Translations under genes and position numbers: made by a program
Notes under the pieces: model-generated
Told to the model about the DNA's origin: nothing
What the model saw: only the letters and a program-made list of their open reading frames with translations
Databases searched by the model: none
Shown here: piece after piece, positions 1-5,508 of the stretch
Position numbering within the stretch: the stretch's first letter is position 1
Layout of the letters: each line of letters begins with the position of its first letter
Source of the DNA: Aquirufa sp.
Lineage (GTDB): Bacteria > Bacteroidota > Bacteroidia > Cytophagales > Spirosomataceae
Length of the DNA stretch: 8,345 nucleotides
NCBI GenBank assembly: GCA_030833145.1
Contig: JAURHT010000086.1
Coordinates: 1-8,345 of the forward strand
Direction: 5' to 3'

Positions 1-423
1 CATAGAATCGGCCGTACGGGTCGTGCGGAAGAGATAGGGGAGTCGATCACTTTTATCACTTTAGCGGAGAGTTACCACTGGGCAAAGATCGAGGAGATCA
101 TTCAGCAGAAGATCGAAATCGAACAGCTGCCGGAAGGAATCAAGATCGAAGAAACGCCGTTTTTAGAGCAACAAGATATGTTACGCGCGGTCGATGACCA
201 GCGCAAACGCGAGGATCCGGACTTTAAGGGTGCGTTCCACGACAAGAAATGGGTGATTAAGGCCAAAGCAGCAGGTAAGAAAGTGCCTCAGAAAAAAGCC
301 GTTACCAAAGCTGGACCCAAAGGCGGCGCCGTTCAAGGTCCCAAGCCAGTTGTTAGAAATAACCGCCCGGGAAAGAATGCAAAATTCCGTCCTGGCGCAG
401 CGTCCAATAAAAAGAAACGTTAG
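1..423 (+). CDS. DEAD-box ATP-dependent RNA helicase, C-terminal part (5' end outside window)
   Basis: Frame 1 is open from the first base to the TAG at 421-423 and gives 140 residues with no start codon needed. It begins with HRIGRTGRAE, which is motif VI of DEAD-box RNA helicases (arginine finger region), followed by the end of the RecA-like domain 2 (GESITFITLAE) and an acidic/amphipathic stretch. The last 55 or so residues are a low-complexity Lys/Gly/Pro/Ala tail ending NKKKR, typical of the RNA-binding tails of RhlE-type helicases. The family unwinds short RNA duplexes in ribosome assembly or mRNA decay in the cytoplasm. The RhlE assignment rests only on tail style, so it is tentative; the DEAD-box assignment is firm. 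The next gene starts 10 nt downstream, so an operon is likely. Confidence 0.9.
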   Translation, partial: HRIGRTGRAEEIGESITFITLAESYHWAKIEEIIQQKIEIEQLPEGIKIEETPFLEQQDMLRAVDDQRKREDPDFKGAFHDKKWVIKAKAAGKKVPQKKAVTKAGPKGGAVQGPKPVVRNNRPGKNAKFRPGAASNKKKR

Positions 424-433
424 TTTTGTGATT

Positions 434-1144
434 ATGAAGAGAGTTCTGTTATTGTGTTTGATTTCGTTTATGGGGTATTCTCAGACGAAGCCCGCTGCAG
501 GTACCGCCGCGGCCGCACCCGTAAAACCCGTTCGCGCAGCGAAGTACGAAGTTTTGTATGGTTCGAAACCGCTTTCGAAAGCTGATCAAAAAGAGTTAAA
601 TGAGTTCGTGGCCAGCTGTGATGCCTCTTTTGGCTCGAGAGCTGAAGCGGTGACTTTCTTTGCGGAACGCGCATGGGAATATGTGGCCTCTGCGCGTTTA
701 GACACCGCGACTTACCGCTTTAATTTGATTAGTGCCTTGGATCCGAATAGCGTGGATGCGTTTTGGGGATTAGGGGTTATTTCGTTCCAAAGAGGGGACA
801 ATGATCTCGCTATTCGCCTATTAAACAAAGGTTTAGAGTTAGATTCAACACAGTCGATGATGCGCGTTGATTATGCGATAGTGAAGTTAAGTTGCTATGA
901 GAAAGGGCAAGATTGTGGAACTTTGGACGAAGTAGAAACGGAATTAAAGCATGCCTTGGCGCAGGATCCGAAGAACGCGAATGCGTGGATGAAGCGTTGC
1001 CAGGTAGCATATTACAAAGAGAATTATGAGTTAGCGTGGACCTATTTCCACGAGGCTCGCATGGCTGATATTTTGCAATTGGACTTGAATTTTGGGTCGC
1101 AGTTAGCGGCCAAAATGCCCGATCCGAAAGGCATATTTAAATAG
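434..1144 (+). CDS. Exported tetratricopeptide-repeat (TPR) protein
   Basis: The product has 236 residues. I chose ATG 434 because it starts a classic signal peptide (MKRVLLLCLISFMGYSQ, likely cleavage after Ser). The same frame is open further upstream, but an earlier start would overlap the helicase gene and put a charged stretch before the signal. After an Ala/Pro-rich linker (residues about 19-36) the protein is helical. One clear TPR reads ALDPNSVDAFWGLGVISFQ and continues through the next helix (residues about 102-140). A second covers ALAQDPKNANAWMKRCQVAY and its partner helix (about 180-215). Four Cys lie in the mature part, so disulfides are possible in the periplasm. It is probably a periplasmic scaffold protein; the partner is unknown. 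It sits between the helicase (10-nt gap) and the GH3 gene (7-nt gap). Confidence 0.85.
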   Translation: MKRVLLLCLISFMGYSQTKPAAGTAAAAPVKPVRAAKYEVLYGSKPLSKADQKELNEFVASCDASFGSRAEAVTFFAERAWEYVASARLDTATYRFNLISALDPNSVDAFWGLGVISFQRGDNDLAIRLLNKGLELDSTQSMMRVDYAIVKLSCYEKGQDCGTLDEVETELKHALAQDPKNANAWMKRCQVAYYKENYELAWTYFHEARMADILQLDLNFGSQLAAKMPDPKGIFK

Positions 1145-1151
1145 CGTAGCG

Positions 1152-2642
1152 ATGGGTATTCGTTCCTTTTTTGCCAAACCTCTAGCGGCCCGTGTCGTTA
1201 AAAAATACCGCTTAAGCCAACAGCAGGCTTTTGAGCGCCAAGACTTTTGGTTGAAGCAAATGGTGGCGAAGGCGGAGAAAACGCTTTTTGGGCGCGGTCA
1301 CTCGTTCTCCAAAATCAAGAACTACCTCGACTACCGCTCTAACGTACCCATCTTCGAATACGAAGACATTAAGCCCTATATTGACGAAGTGGTGGCGGGC
1401 AAGGAAGACATTCTTTGGCCTGGAAAACCGGCCTATTTTGCCAAAACTTCCGGCACCACCTCCGGCGTCAAATACATTCCCATTTCATCGGATTCGATGC
1501 CATTTCACATTACTGCCGCGCGTGATGCCTTGTTGCATTATGTGTATTACAGTGGGAATGCATCGTTTTTAGACCGTAAGCTGATCTTTTTGAGCGGCTC
1601 GCCAGAGATGACCGAAACGAATGGAGTGCCCACAGGCCGCCTTTCAGGAATCGTGAACCACCATGTGCCGAGTTATTTGCGCGGAAATCAGATGCCGTCT
1701 TATCAGACGAATTGCATCGAAGATTGGGAGCAAAAGCTCGAGGCGATTGTGCAAGAAACGATCTCGAAGCGGATGGGATTGATTTCCGGGATTCCGCCTT
1801 GGGTGCAGATGTATTTCGATCGTTTAGAGGAGTTATCAGGCCAAAAAATAGGCGACCTTTTCCCCGATTTCCAGGTCTTTGTGACCGGAGGCGTGAACTT
1901 CGAACCTTACCGGGAGAAAATAATGGCCTCGATAGGCCGAGAAATTGACGTGGTGGAGACATATCCTGCTTCGGAGGGGTTCATTGCGTTTGACGACTCT
2001 TCGGGCGAACCAGGGCTTTTATTGAACGTTGACGGCGGGATTTTCTTTGAGTTTGTTCCTACGGATACGTATTTCGGCGCGAACCCAGTCCGCTTAAGCC
2101 TCACAGAGGTGTCGCTAGACGTTAATTACGCGCTATTGTTAACGACGAATGCCGGCCTTTGGTCCTATTCCATCGGAGATACCGTGAAGTTTGTTTCTTT
2201 GAACCCGTACCGCATAGTGGTGACGGGGAGGATTAAGCACTTTATTTCGGCATTTGGTGAACATGTCATAGCCGAAGAAGTCGAGAAAGCATTAGCCGCT
2301 GCGCTAGCTGCTTGTCCTGAAGCGCGGGTGGTTGAGTTTACTGTCGCACCGCAGGTTTCCCCTTCTTCGGGTTTGCCCTACCATGAATGGCTGGTGGAGT
2401 TTTCATCGCCCCCATCGTCTTTATCTACTTTTCAGGAGGCTTTGGATGCGTCGATGTGCGCGCAAAATATCTATTACCGTGACCTGATCACTGGGTCTAT
2501 TTTGCGCCCTTTAGTGCTTACTCCGCTTCCTGCAGGTGCTTTTATCTCGTATATGAAGTCGCAGGGTAAATTAGGGGGCCAAAACAAAGTTCCCCGCCTC
2601 TCGAATGACCGGGTGCTGGCGGAAGGCGTCCTGCGGACTTAG
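1152..2642 (+). CDS. GH3-family acyl-adenylate-forming enzyme
   Basis: The product has 496 residues, about full length for bacterial GH3 (auxin-responsive GH3-like) proteins. GH3 proteins are ANL-superfamily enzymes that activate a carboxylate with ATP and, in plants, couple it to an amino acid. The bacterial substrate is unknown. Visible motifs are the P-loop-like AKTSGTTSGVKYIPIS (97-112), YPASEG (271-276), YSIGDTVKF with the ATP-ribose Asp (339-347) and GRIKHFISAFGEHV at the hinge (359-372). There is no signal peptide, so it is cytoplasmic. The start is 7 nt after the TPR gene stop, with no clear Shine-Dalgarno sequence. The last codons (VLRT, stop TAG) already form part of the downstream hairpin array: GTCC-TGC-GGAC lies inside the coding end and the stop is the TAG of the first TTAGTC. 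Confidence 0.9.
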   Translation: MGIRSFFAKPLAARVVKKYRLSQQQAFERQDFWLKQMVAKAEKTLFGRGHSFSKIKNYLDYRSNVPIFEYEDIKPYIDEVVAGKEDILWPGKPAYFAKTSGTTSGVKYIPISSDSMPFHITAARDALLHYVYYSGNASFLDRKLIFLSGSPEMTETNGVPTGRLSGIVNHHVPSYLRGNQMPSYQTNCIEDWEQKLEAIVQETISKRMGLISGIPPWVQMYFDRLEELSGQKIGDLFPDFQVFVTGGVNFEPYREKIMASIGREIDVVETYPASEGFIAFDDSSGEPGLLLNVDGGIFFEFVPTDTYFGANPVRLSLTEVSLDVNYALLLTTNAGLWSYSIGDTVKFVSLNPYRIVVTGRIKHFISAFGEHVIAEEVEKALAAALAACPEARVVEFTVAPQVSPSSGLPYHEWLVEFSSPPSSLSTFQEALDASMCAQNIYYRDLITGSILRPLVLTPLPAGAFISYMKSQGKLGGQNKVPRLSNDRVLAEGVLRT

Positions 2643-2697
2643 TCGCCTACGGCTTAGTCGCGGCGGAGCCGCTTAGTCATCGCTTCGCGATTTAGTC
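2628..2697 (+). repeat. TTAGTC mini-hairpin array A, at the end of the GH3 gene
   Basis: TTAGTC occurs at 2639-2644, 2654-2659, 2673-2678 and 2692-2697. Between and before these copies lie small inverted repeats: GTCC-TGC-GGAC (2628-2638, within the coding end), GCC-TAC-GGC (2645-2653), GCGGC-GGA-GCCGC (2660-2672) and ATCGC-TTC-GCGAT (2679-2691). The last two units have a 19-nt period (13-nt hairpin plus 6-nt spacer). The TAGs in the spacers fall in all three forward frames. Two related arrays follow two other genes in this window. The function is unknown; a REP-like 3'-end element is my inference. Confidence 0.85.
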
Positions 2698-2734
2698 AAA
2701 TATGTCGTTTACTGGGTGTATGAGCAATAATATT

Positions 2735-2779
2735 TGAAATAATCGTCGCGGTACTCAGAGGGCTTTTCAGGTATTGACA
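2735..2779 (+). repeat. 45-nt dispersed repeat, copy 1
   Basis: This block aligns without gaps to the minus strand of 5350-5394, with 40 of 45 bases identical. It starts TGAAATAA, contains TCAGAGG and CTTTTCAGG, and ends in the left arm TATTGACA of the following stem-loop. In both copies it lies between a TTAGTC array and the TTGACA stem-loop and has the same orientation as the upstream gene. Confidence 0.8.
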
Positions 2780-2792
2780 CTTTTTGTCAATA
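2772..2792 (+). terminator. TTGACA stem-loop 1, downstream of GH3
   Basis: The arms are TATTGACA (2772-2779) and TGTCAATA (2785-2792), an 8-bp perfect stem with loop CTTTT. The left flank (CTTTTCAGG) matches the longer arm seen in the copy at 5332-5362, but the right flank is not complementary, so this copy has a shortened stem. No strong T-run follows directly. A terminator or RNA 3'-end role is inferred from its place after a gene and from the related copies; a protein-binding palindrome is also possible. Confidence 0.55.
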
Positions 2793-2834
2793 TTGTTCCA
2801 TGTTTTTGGGCATAAAAAAAGCCTGAATAACAGA

Positions 2835-3125
2835 TTATACTAAAACACTACCTATTTCAAAAGCAAACTCAGGAGAAATGTCGTAATCCCAACGCTTTCC
2901 TGAATCGTCCTTGGGTGATAAAATGATTTTCTCCCATTTTAGTTCTCCCATTTCACCAATGAGCGCTTTTTCAAAGATTGAATGGTCTTTTAATTGATCA
3001 ATTCCATCTAAATCCTGGTGATTTAAAAGAAGCGGTAGTACTTCAATTCGCTTTAGTTCTCCCGTATTAAAAAGGCAGTCAACATAATAAGGAGCAATTT
3101 CGATTATTTTATCTATGCGTATCAT
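2835..3125 (-). CDS. DUF2442-like protein
   Basis: This small protein has 96 residues. It resembles the DUF2442 family: an N-terminal beta segment (YYVDCLFNTGELKRIEV) that reads like the family's 'function of a gene-specific sequence with a turn and basic strand', a middle segment with LPLLL and IFEKALI, and a C-terminal WDYDISPEFAFEIG, matching the family's 'W..g.DisPE.ly' ending. The family's biochemical role is not established; members often lie near toxin-antitoxin or other mobile genes. It follows the PIN toxin gene on the same strand, but a 145-nt gap with a stem-loop suggests separate transcription. Base composition is A+T-rich like the toxin-antitoxin pair. The family assignment is moderately sure. 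Confidence 0.75.
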   Translation of the reverse strand: MIRIDKIIEIAPYYVDCLFNTGELKRIEVLPLLLNHQDLDGIDQLKDHSIFEKALIGEMGELKWEKIILSPKDDSGKRWDYDISPEFAFEIGSVLV

Positions 3126-3180
3126 TATTGAAGTGGTTTAATACTGTGAAAACTCTTGCTATCCCACATTGTGATTAATT

Positions 3181-3188
3181 CAAATGTA
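3181..3188 (-). promoter_or_regulatory. Possible -7 promoter element for the DUF2442-like gene
   Basis: On the minus strand this reads TACATTTG, an exact match to the Bacteroidota -7 consensus TAnnTTTG, about 55 nt before the start codon at 3125. No TTTG is present at the expected -33 spacing, so support is weak. Confidence 0.3.
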
Positions 3189-3235
3189 TGAATTTCTGCC
3201 TAAACCTATCAGGTTATTGATAATCGAATGGAGGG

Positions 3236-3256
3236 AATTGACAGAAAGTGTCAATT
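3236..3256 (-). terminator. TTGACA stem-loop 2, downstream of the PIN toxin gene
   Basis: The arms are AATTGACA (3236-3243) and TGTCAATT (3249-3256), an 8-bp perfect stem with a 5-nt loop that reads CTTTC on the minus strand. It begins 15 nt after the toxin stop on the toxin's own strand. The core and loop match the other TTGACA stem-loops in the window, but there is no TTAGTC array here. It probably ends the toxin-antitoxin transcript. Confidence 0.5.
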
Positions 3257-3270
3257 GTCCAAAAGTAGAA

Positions 3271-3699
3271 TTATTGGATTGCCGCAAATGATAAAGCTTC
3301 ATCCGGACTAAGTATGGCAAGGTCTTTAACCGCAAAGTCTTTCGGATTACGTGTGACAATGGCATTAATGCCTACTTGTCCTTTGGCAGAATAATATTGT
3401 ATAGCATCTTCAAAATCTTTGAAGTTAGATCGCATTGCACTTTGCAAAATGGTCTTTGTTGCATCTAAAATTTGGCAATCTTCTGATAGTAATTCTAATA
3501 AAGCAATTGTCTTTTTGTGTGATTTGTTTTCCCGTTGTAAAATATAGTAGATGTTGTTATAGGATATGGCTGAAATATAAAGTTTGATTTTCTTCTTAAC
3601 AGCTAAGTCGAATAACGTTGTTGCCGATTCTGAAAAAGGCTTACGATCAGCCAGAAAGTCGATTAATACGTTCGTATCAATATAAAATTGTGGGATCAT
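3271..3699 (-). CDS. PIN-domain toxin (VapC-like ribonuclease)
   Basis: The product has 142 residues, a normal single PIN domain length. The domain starts with FYIDTNVLIDFL, which gives the first catalytic Asp at residue 8. Further acidic metal-ligand candidates are Asp98 in DFEDAIQYYSA and Asp121 in TRNPKDF. The PIN-typical SAISYNNIYYIL segment (43-54) carries Asn where many VapC proteins have Glu, as in PIN_3-type proteins. PIN toxins are Mg-dependent endoribonucleases that cut tRNA or rRNA and are held inactive by a cognate antitoxin. The start ATG overlaps the antitoxin stop by 4 nt (ATGA), so the two are translationally coupled and form one operon. The target RNA cannot be read from the sequence. 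Confidence 0.88.
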   Translation of the reverse strand: MIPQFYIDTNVLIDFLADRKPFSESATTLFDLAVKKKIKLYISAISYNNIYYILQRENKSHKKTIALLELLSEDCQILDATKTILQSAMRSNFKDFEDAIQYYSAKGQVGINAIVTRNPKDFAVKDLAILSPDEALSFAAIQ

Positions 3700-3944
3700 T
3701 TGGCGTATTTTTCAGCGATGGCATTTCCTAATTCTGATTTGTAATCAAAATCCGCGGGTAATTTGATCGACCCTCTTAGTTGTAACACTTTAGGAGAAAG
3801 AGCGTCCTCCATGGGACCTTTAGCGGCTAAAATTTTCAAATAATTTTCCACTACGTCTGAAAGACTTCTGCCTTGGTCTCTTGCATAAGCTTTGGCAGAA
3901 TCAATTACGGACTCTTCTATGGTAAGTGTGAGCTTAGTTGTCAT
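3696..3944 (-). CDS. DUF6364-like antitoxin, ribbon-helix-helix type
   Basis: The product has 82 residues. The N-terminal half has ribbon-helix-helix form: a short strand KLTLTI (residues 4-9), helix ESVIDSAKAYARDQG (11-25) and helix SLSDVVENYLKIL (27-39). This is the typical pattern of Bacteroidota DUF6364 proteins that pair with PIN toxins. The C-terminal half (residues about 50-82, with KLPADFDYKSELGNAIAEKY) is the likely toxin-wrapping segment. It sits directly before the PIN gene with an ATGA overlap. RHH antitoxins usually repress their own promoter; two small palindromes just upstream of the start could be operator sites. Confidence 0.85.
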   Translation of the reverse strand: MTTKLTLTIEESVIDSAKAYARDQGRSLSDVVENYLKILAAKGPMEDALSPKVLQLRGSIKLPADFDYKSELGNAIAEKYAK

Positions 3945-3947
3945 GAT

Positions 3948-3972
3948 ACACGTGTGTTTGTGATTATAATCA
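3948..3972. promoter_or_regulatory. Palindromes upstream of the antitoxin gene (candidate operator)
   Basis: Two perfect palindromes lie 4 to 28 nt before the antitoxin start: ACACGTGT (3948-3955) and TGATTATAATCA (3961-3972). They are placed where an RHH antitoxin would bind to autoregulate. The 94-nt gap at 3945-4038 must also hold the divergent promoter of the alcohol dehydrogenase gene. There, TATATTTA (4008-4015) is a 7-of-8 match to the -7 consensus, without a convincing -33 box. Function is inferred from position only. Confidence 0.35.
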
Positions 3973-4038
3973 TACGTGCAATATAGTTATTTCTACTAAT
4001 ATTCATTTATATTTACCTGATAAATAAAAAAAGAAACT

Positions 4039-5082
4039 ATGATAAAAGTACACGGATATGGCGCGGTGAATCCGCAGGCGCCGGTGGTTCCAATTGAATT
4101 TGAGAGACGCGATGTAGGTCCTAAAGACGTTAAAATTGACATCCTTTATTGCGGTGTTTGTCACTCCGATATTCACATGGTGCGTTCGGAATGGGGTCCG
4201 TCTGTGTATCCGATTGTTCCAGGCCACGAAATTGTGGGTACGATCACGGAAGTGGGTGCCGAAGTAACGAAATTTAAAGTGGGTGATCTTGCTGGTGTGG
4301 GTGTTTTTGTGGACTCGTGCCGCGAATGTCCATCGTGTAAAAAGGGCCAGGAGCAATACTGCGACGAGGAGATGACGCCTACCTATAATGGCTATTACCG
4401 CGATGGGGTGACGCAGACTTTTGGCGGATATTCCTCGACTTATGTCATCGATGAAGCGTATACGTTGCATATTCCGTTTACCAAAGAGCTAGAGCGCGTT
4501 GCTCCCCTTTTGTGCGCCGGCATCACGACTTATTCGCCTTTGCGCTATGCTGGGGTAGGTAAGGGTCACAAAGTGGCCGTTTTAGGTTTAGGTGGTTTGG
4601 GCCACATGGCAGTGAAATTTGCGGCTTCTTTTGGCGCGGAAGTGACCATGTTGAGTACTTCTCCATCCAAAGAAGCAGACGCAAAAGCCCTGGGCGCGCA
4701 CCACTTCGCTTTGTCTACGGATCCTGCGACAATGGATTCTTTGAAAGGATCATTTGACTTTATCTTAAACACGGTGGCGGCGTCACATGATTTGAACAAG
4801 TTTTTGGGCTTATTAAAGGTCGAAGGCAAGATGCTTTTAGTGGGAATTCCTCCAGAGGCGGCTCAAGTTTACGCAGCTACGTTGATTTCCAAAAGACGTT
4901 CCATCATCGGATCCATGATCGGTGGCATCGAGGAAACACAAGAAATGCTAGACTATTGCGCAGAACATAATATTCTTTCAGATGTCGAAATGATCGACAT
5001 GAAGGATGTCAATGAGGCTTACGAGCGCGTGATCAAGTCGGATGTGAAGTACCGCTTTGTGATTGATATGAAGACGCTGTAA
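4039..5082 (+). CDS. Zinc-dependent NADP(H) alcohol/aldehyde dehydrogenase, cinnamyl-alcohol dehydrogenase family
   Basis: The product has 347 residues, full length for the CAD/YahK branch of medium-chain dehydrogenases. Catalytic zinc ligands are Cys41 in GVCHSD, His63 in PGHE and Cys159 in LLCAGITTYSPL. Structural zinc ligands are Cys94, Cys97, Cys100 and Cys108. The Rossmann motif GLGGLGH is at 183-189, and STSPSK (206-211) after the second strand is the usual phosphate-binding sign of NADPH preference. The likely reaction is reduction of a range of aldehydes to alcohols in the cytoplasm, as in YahK; the true substrate is unknown. The start follows an A-rich leader (aaaaaaagaaact). The gene stands alone, diverges from the antitoxin gene and is followed immediately by a hairpin array. 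Confidence 0.92.
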   Translation: MIKVHGYGAVNPQAPVVPIEFERRDVGPKDVKIDILYCGVCHSDIHMVRSEWGPSVYPIVPGHEIVGTITEVGAEVTKFKVGDLAGVGVFVDSCRECPSCKKGQEQYCDEEMTPTYNGYYRDGVTQTFGGYSSTYVIDEAYTLHIPFTKELERVAPLLCAGITTYSPLRYAGVGKGHKVAVLGLGGLGHMAVKFAASFGAEVTMLSTSPSKEADAKALGAHHFALSTDPATMDSLKGSFDFILNTVAASHDLNKFLGLLKVEGKMLLVGIPPEAAQVYAATLISKRRSIIGSMIGGIEETQEMLDYCAEHNILSDVEMIDMKDVNEAYERVIKSDVKYRFVIDMKTL

Positions 5083-5145
5083 TCGCTGCGGAGCATCGAA
5101 GTCAAAGAGTCGCCTGCGGCTTAGTCACGGCGAGGTCGTTTAGTC
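5083..5145 (+). repeat. TTAGTC mini-hairpin array B, after the alcohol dehydrogenase gene
   Basis: It starts at the base after the stop codon. Hairpin TCGCTGC-GGA-GCATCGA (5083-5099) has a 7-bp stem with one mismatch. It is followed by GTCAAAGAGTC (5101-5111), GCC-TGC-GGC (5112-5120), TTAGTC (5121-5126), ACGGC-GAG-GTCGT (5127-5139, one G-T pair) and TTAGTC (5140-5145). From GTCAAAGAGTC onward the order of parts is the same as in array C on the opposite strand, with different but still paired stem bases. Confidence 0.85.
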
Positions 5146-5202
5146 AGAAATGGCGATTGGAGTTCGTATAGGCACTTTTAGTTGAATTGACGCGTAAAGT
5201 AT

Positions 5203-5257
5203 AAAAGTCGATTTTCGCATATTGACACTTTTTGTCAATATGCGAAAATCGACTTTT
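5203..5257 (+). terminator. TTGACA stem-loop 3: 25-bp perfect stem after alcohol dehydrogenase
   Basis: The arms 5203-5227 and 5233-5257 are perfectly complementary over 25 bp, with loop CTTTT (5228-5232). The inner part is TATTGACA / TGTCAATA as in the other copies. The arm outside it reads TTTTCGCA, where the copy at 5332-5362 has TTTTCAGG on its minus strand. The stem ends in a run of six T (5254-5259), so it looks like a strong intrinsic terminator for the + strand; the A/T-rich left end could serve the other strand too. Confidence 0.75.
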
Positions 5258-5331
5258 TTAGTTTAGTCAATTTGTGGTTTTGGGATGCGGTAGAGCGCTT
5301 CTGTACAATAAATTTTACCCTAAAAACAAAA

Positions 5332-5362
5332 TCAGGTATTGACAGTTTTTGTCAATACCTGA
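5332..5362 (-). terminator. TTGACA stem-loop 4, downstream of the haem-protein operon
   Basis: The arms TCAGGTATTGACA (5332-5344) and TGTCAATACCTGA (5350-5362) form a 13-bp perfect stem with a 5-nt loop (AAAAC on the minus strand). It is followed on the minus strand by TTTTG. It lies 147 nt past the haem-protein stop and probably ends the operon transcript. It shares the extended arm CTTTTCAGG with stem-loop 1. Confidence 0.65.
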
Positions 5363-5394
5363 AAAGTCCTCTGAATACCTCGAGGTTTATTTCA
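5350..5394 (-). repeat. 45-nt dispersed repeat, copy 2
   Basis: The minus strand of this block matches 2735-2779 at 40 of 45 positions without gaps. Four of the five differences fall in one 12-base stretch. In this copy that stretch contains the palindrome ACCTCGAGGT (5377-5386), which is broken in copy 1. It ends in one arm of stem-loop 4. Confidence 0.8.
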
Positions 5395-5445
5395 CTAGAT
5401 AGTGCCATTAGAGCCAGCAGATCAACATTCGCCCTCAGTCCTCCG

Positions 5446-5508
5446 GTCTAAACGACAAAGTCGTGACTAAGCCGTAGGCGACTCTTTGACTGCGCTGCGC
5501 AGCAGCGC
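5446..5508 (-). repeat. TTAGTC mini-hairpin array C, after the haem-protein gene
   Basis: Read on the minus strand, it begins at the base after the stop codon. First comes a hairpin with 6-bp arms GCGCTG / CAGCGC (5492-5508), then GTCAAAGAGTC (5480-5490), GCC-TAC-GGC (5471-5479), TTAGTC (5465-5470), ACGAC-TTT-GTCGT (5452-5464) and the variant TTAGAC (5446-5451). The order is the same as in array B; the 13-nt hairpin has a fully paired stem where array B has a G-T pair. Confidence 0.85.

Larger units (their letters stand above)
5083..5508. other. Convergent intergenic region with two tail-to-tail repeat modules
   Basis: This 426-nt gap between the alcohol dehydrogenase and the haem-protein genes contains no supportable gene. 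From left to right it holds hairpin array B (+), a 25-bp stem-loop, a roughly 75-nt A/T-rich stretch with one more TTAGTC (5263-5268), a 13-bp stem-loop with its 45-nt repeat (-), a 51-nt spacer and hairpin array C (-). The two modules mirror each other in order and orientation, each facing away from its own gene. Confidence 0.8.

Noticed and set aside
350..433. An upstream in-frame ATG at 350 for the TPR protein.
   Set aside because: It would overlap the helicase gene by 74 nt and bury an excellent signal peptide that begins at 434.
2628..2697. The regular 19-nt repeat looked like a small CRISPR array.
   Set aside because: The variable parts are self-complementary hairpins of 9-13 nt, the fixed part is only 6 nt, and there are no cas genes or spacer-like unique sequences.
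2772..2792. TTGACA as a -35 promoter box.
   Set aside because: It is part of a perfect inverted repeat placed after genes, has no matching -10 box, and Bacteroidota primary promoters use a TTTG / TAnnTTTG pattern.
2809..2823. GGGC / GCCT around an A-run as a terminator for the DUF2442-like gene.
   Set aside because: Only three or four pairs form and the A-run lies in the loop, so a functional hairpin is not convincing.
3180..3365. A 61-codon minus-strand open frame.
   Set aside because: It overlaps the PIN toxin end in another frame, runs through the TTGACA stem-loop, and shows no recognisable protein features.
4003..4470. A 155-codon minus-strand open frame opposite the alcohol dehydrogenase gene.
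   Set aside because: The plus strand has all zinc-ligand motifs of the dehydrogenase here; the minus-strand product is His/Arg-rich, without domain signs.
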